A DNA stretch of 7,193 bases from Fidelibacterota bacterium (lineage in GTDB: Bacteria > Fidelibacterota > Marinisomatia > Marinisomatales > J089): the NCBI GenBank assembly GCA_003695105.1, contig RFIZ01000152.1, positions 1-7,193 of the forward strand. Direction: 5' to 3'. How positions within the stretch are numbered: position 1 is the stretch's first letter; every line of letters starts with the position of its first letter. Shown here one piece after another: positions 6,549 to 7,193 of this stretch. The notes below the pieces were generated by a model, which worked only from the letters and a program-made list of their open reading frames with translations, was not told where the DNA came from and ran no database searches. The position numbers and the translations under genes were made by a program.

Positions 6549-6567
6549 GGTTAAATCGGTTTATTTC

Positions 6568-7193
6568 ATGAACATTCTCCTGATTCGGTTCTCATCTATA
6601 GGAGATATTGTTCAATCCACCTGTGTCCTGGATTCCATTAAAAAACACTATCCCGACTCCCGGCTTTGGTACCTGACCCTGGAGGCGTTTGGCCCGTTGC
6701 TGGAAAATCATTCCCGGCTAGATGAAATCCTGCTGTTACGCCGGGATGCATCCCCCAGACAATTGTTGCATCTTGCCGCCACACTGCGCGGATGCAACTT
6801 TGCTCTGGTGTTCGATCTCCATCGCTCCCTGCGTTCCCGCCTGATTTGCTCCGGCATGGATCCCCGGATAGTGTATTCAGTTCGCAAACCGTACGGGAAA
6901 CGGTGGCTGTTGACTCAATGGCACTGGGACCGGTTTCCTCCGGACTGGACGGTTCAAAGCCTCTTCATGGAGCCGGTTCGCCGGGCCGGGATCGTTCCCG
7001 TGTCCGACCCTCGCCCCCGGTTGGAGGTCTCCGAGCGTGAAATCAGGCTCTGCCGTCGAAAACACCGTTTACCGGACTCCTATCAGGTTCTGGTTCCCGG
7101 AGCGGCCTGGAGCCAAAAAATCTGGCCGGCGTCCCACTATGCGGAAGTGATCAAAGCGCGCCCGGATCTCCAAACGATTCTCCTGGGTACAGC
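6568..7193 (+). CDS. Glycosyltransferase family 9 (ADP-heptose:LPS heptosyltransferase-like), 3'-truncated
   Basis: The frame is open from ATG 6568 to the window end: 208 codons, about 60% of the usual 340-360 aa. Family 9 enzymes transfer sugars, classically heptose from ADP-heptose, to lipopolysaccharide inner core on the cytoplasmic face of the inner membrane. The N-terminal Rossmann half opens with MNILLIRFSSIGDIVQST (1-18), the family's nucleotide-sugar-fold start. It continues with VFDLHRSLRS (81-90), the family's D-L-H/Q-x-x-x-R-S block, and VLVPGAAWSQKIWP (174-187), the start of the C-terminal donor-binding domain. The rest of the donor site lies beyond the edge. The sequence resembles heptosyltransferase II/III-type proteins, but acceptor and sugar are not determinable. 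It follows the polyprenyl synthase by 19 nt with no strong ribosome binding site. Its presence implies an LPS-like outer membrane, which is an inference. Confidence 0.88.
   Translation, partial: MNILLIRFSSIGDIVQSTCVLDSIKKHYPDSRLWYLTLEAFGPLLENHSRLDEILLLRRDASPRQLLHLAATLRGCNFALVFDLHRSLRSRLICSGMDPRIVYSVRKPYGKRWLLTQWHWDRFPPDWTVQSLFMEPVRRAGIVPVSDPRPRLEVSEREIRLCRRKHRLPDSYQVLVPGAAWSQKIWPASHYAEVIKARPDLQTILLGT

Noticed and set aside
6792..7040. Plus-strand 82-codon open frame near the right end
   Set aside because: It is an out-of-frame shadow inside the glycosyltransferase gene, whose frame is open from 6568 to the end with clear family motifs.
1..7193. CRISPR arrays, tRNA genes, insertion sequences, attachment sites
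   Set aside because: No regularly spaced repeats, no tRNA-like cloverleaf with CCA-type end, and no transposase or long terminal inverted repeats were seen on either strand; non-coding space totals under 200 bp.

Overview
The window is a compact, gene-dense bacterial chromosome segment with about half G+C by eye (not counted). It carries eight protein genes, two of them cut by the window edges. I see no mobile element, CRISPR array, tRNA or rRNA. The protein set suggests a Gram-negative-type bacterium: an ADP-heptose/LPS-type family 9 glycosyltransferase, TatC, a long-chain polyprenyl diphosphate synthase and a MeaB/ArgK GTPase. Weak or absent Shine-Dalgarno sequences at several starts, together with the style of the MeaB, TatC and polyprenyl synthase sequences, loosely recall the FCB group and neighbours (Marinimicrobia, Calditrichota, Bacteroidota). 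That placement is a guess, not something the window proves.

Layout. Left block (1-2795, + strand): the 3' part of histidine ammonia-lyase (hutH) overlaps IMP dehydrogenase (guaB) by 4 nt. Middle (2797-3051, - strand): ribosomal protein S20 (rpsT) converges on guaB with a single base between the stop codons. A 150-bp divergent spacer (3052-3201) separates rpsT from the next gene and holds candidate promoters for both directions plus two short inverted repeats. Right block (3202-7193, + strand): a Crp/Fnr-family regulator, then meaB, tatC, a long-chain polyprenyl diphosphate synthase and a family 9 glycosyltransferase that runs off the right edge. meaB/tatC overlap by 8 nt and tatC/polyprenyl synthase by 4 nt. 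The other gaps are 17 and 19 nt, so the block looks like one operon.

How the genes fit together. hutH (histidine to urocanate) and guaB (IMP to XMP, guanine nucleotide synthesis) appear translationally coupled but have no obvious shared pathway. The right block mixes a global-type regulator, a B12-enzyme chaperone GTPase, a membrane translocase and two envelope/quinone-related enzymes. This looks like housekeeping co-transcription more than a dedicated system.

The most notable points are a changed active-site loop in GuaB next to the catalytic cysteine, a possible leaderless start for the Crp/Fnr regulator, the one-base convergent junction guaB/rpsT, and the glycosyltransferase reading frame that is open to the right edge. 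I found no convincing new multi-gene system; most of the window is ordinary core metabolism.
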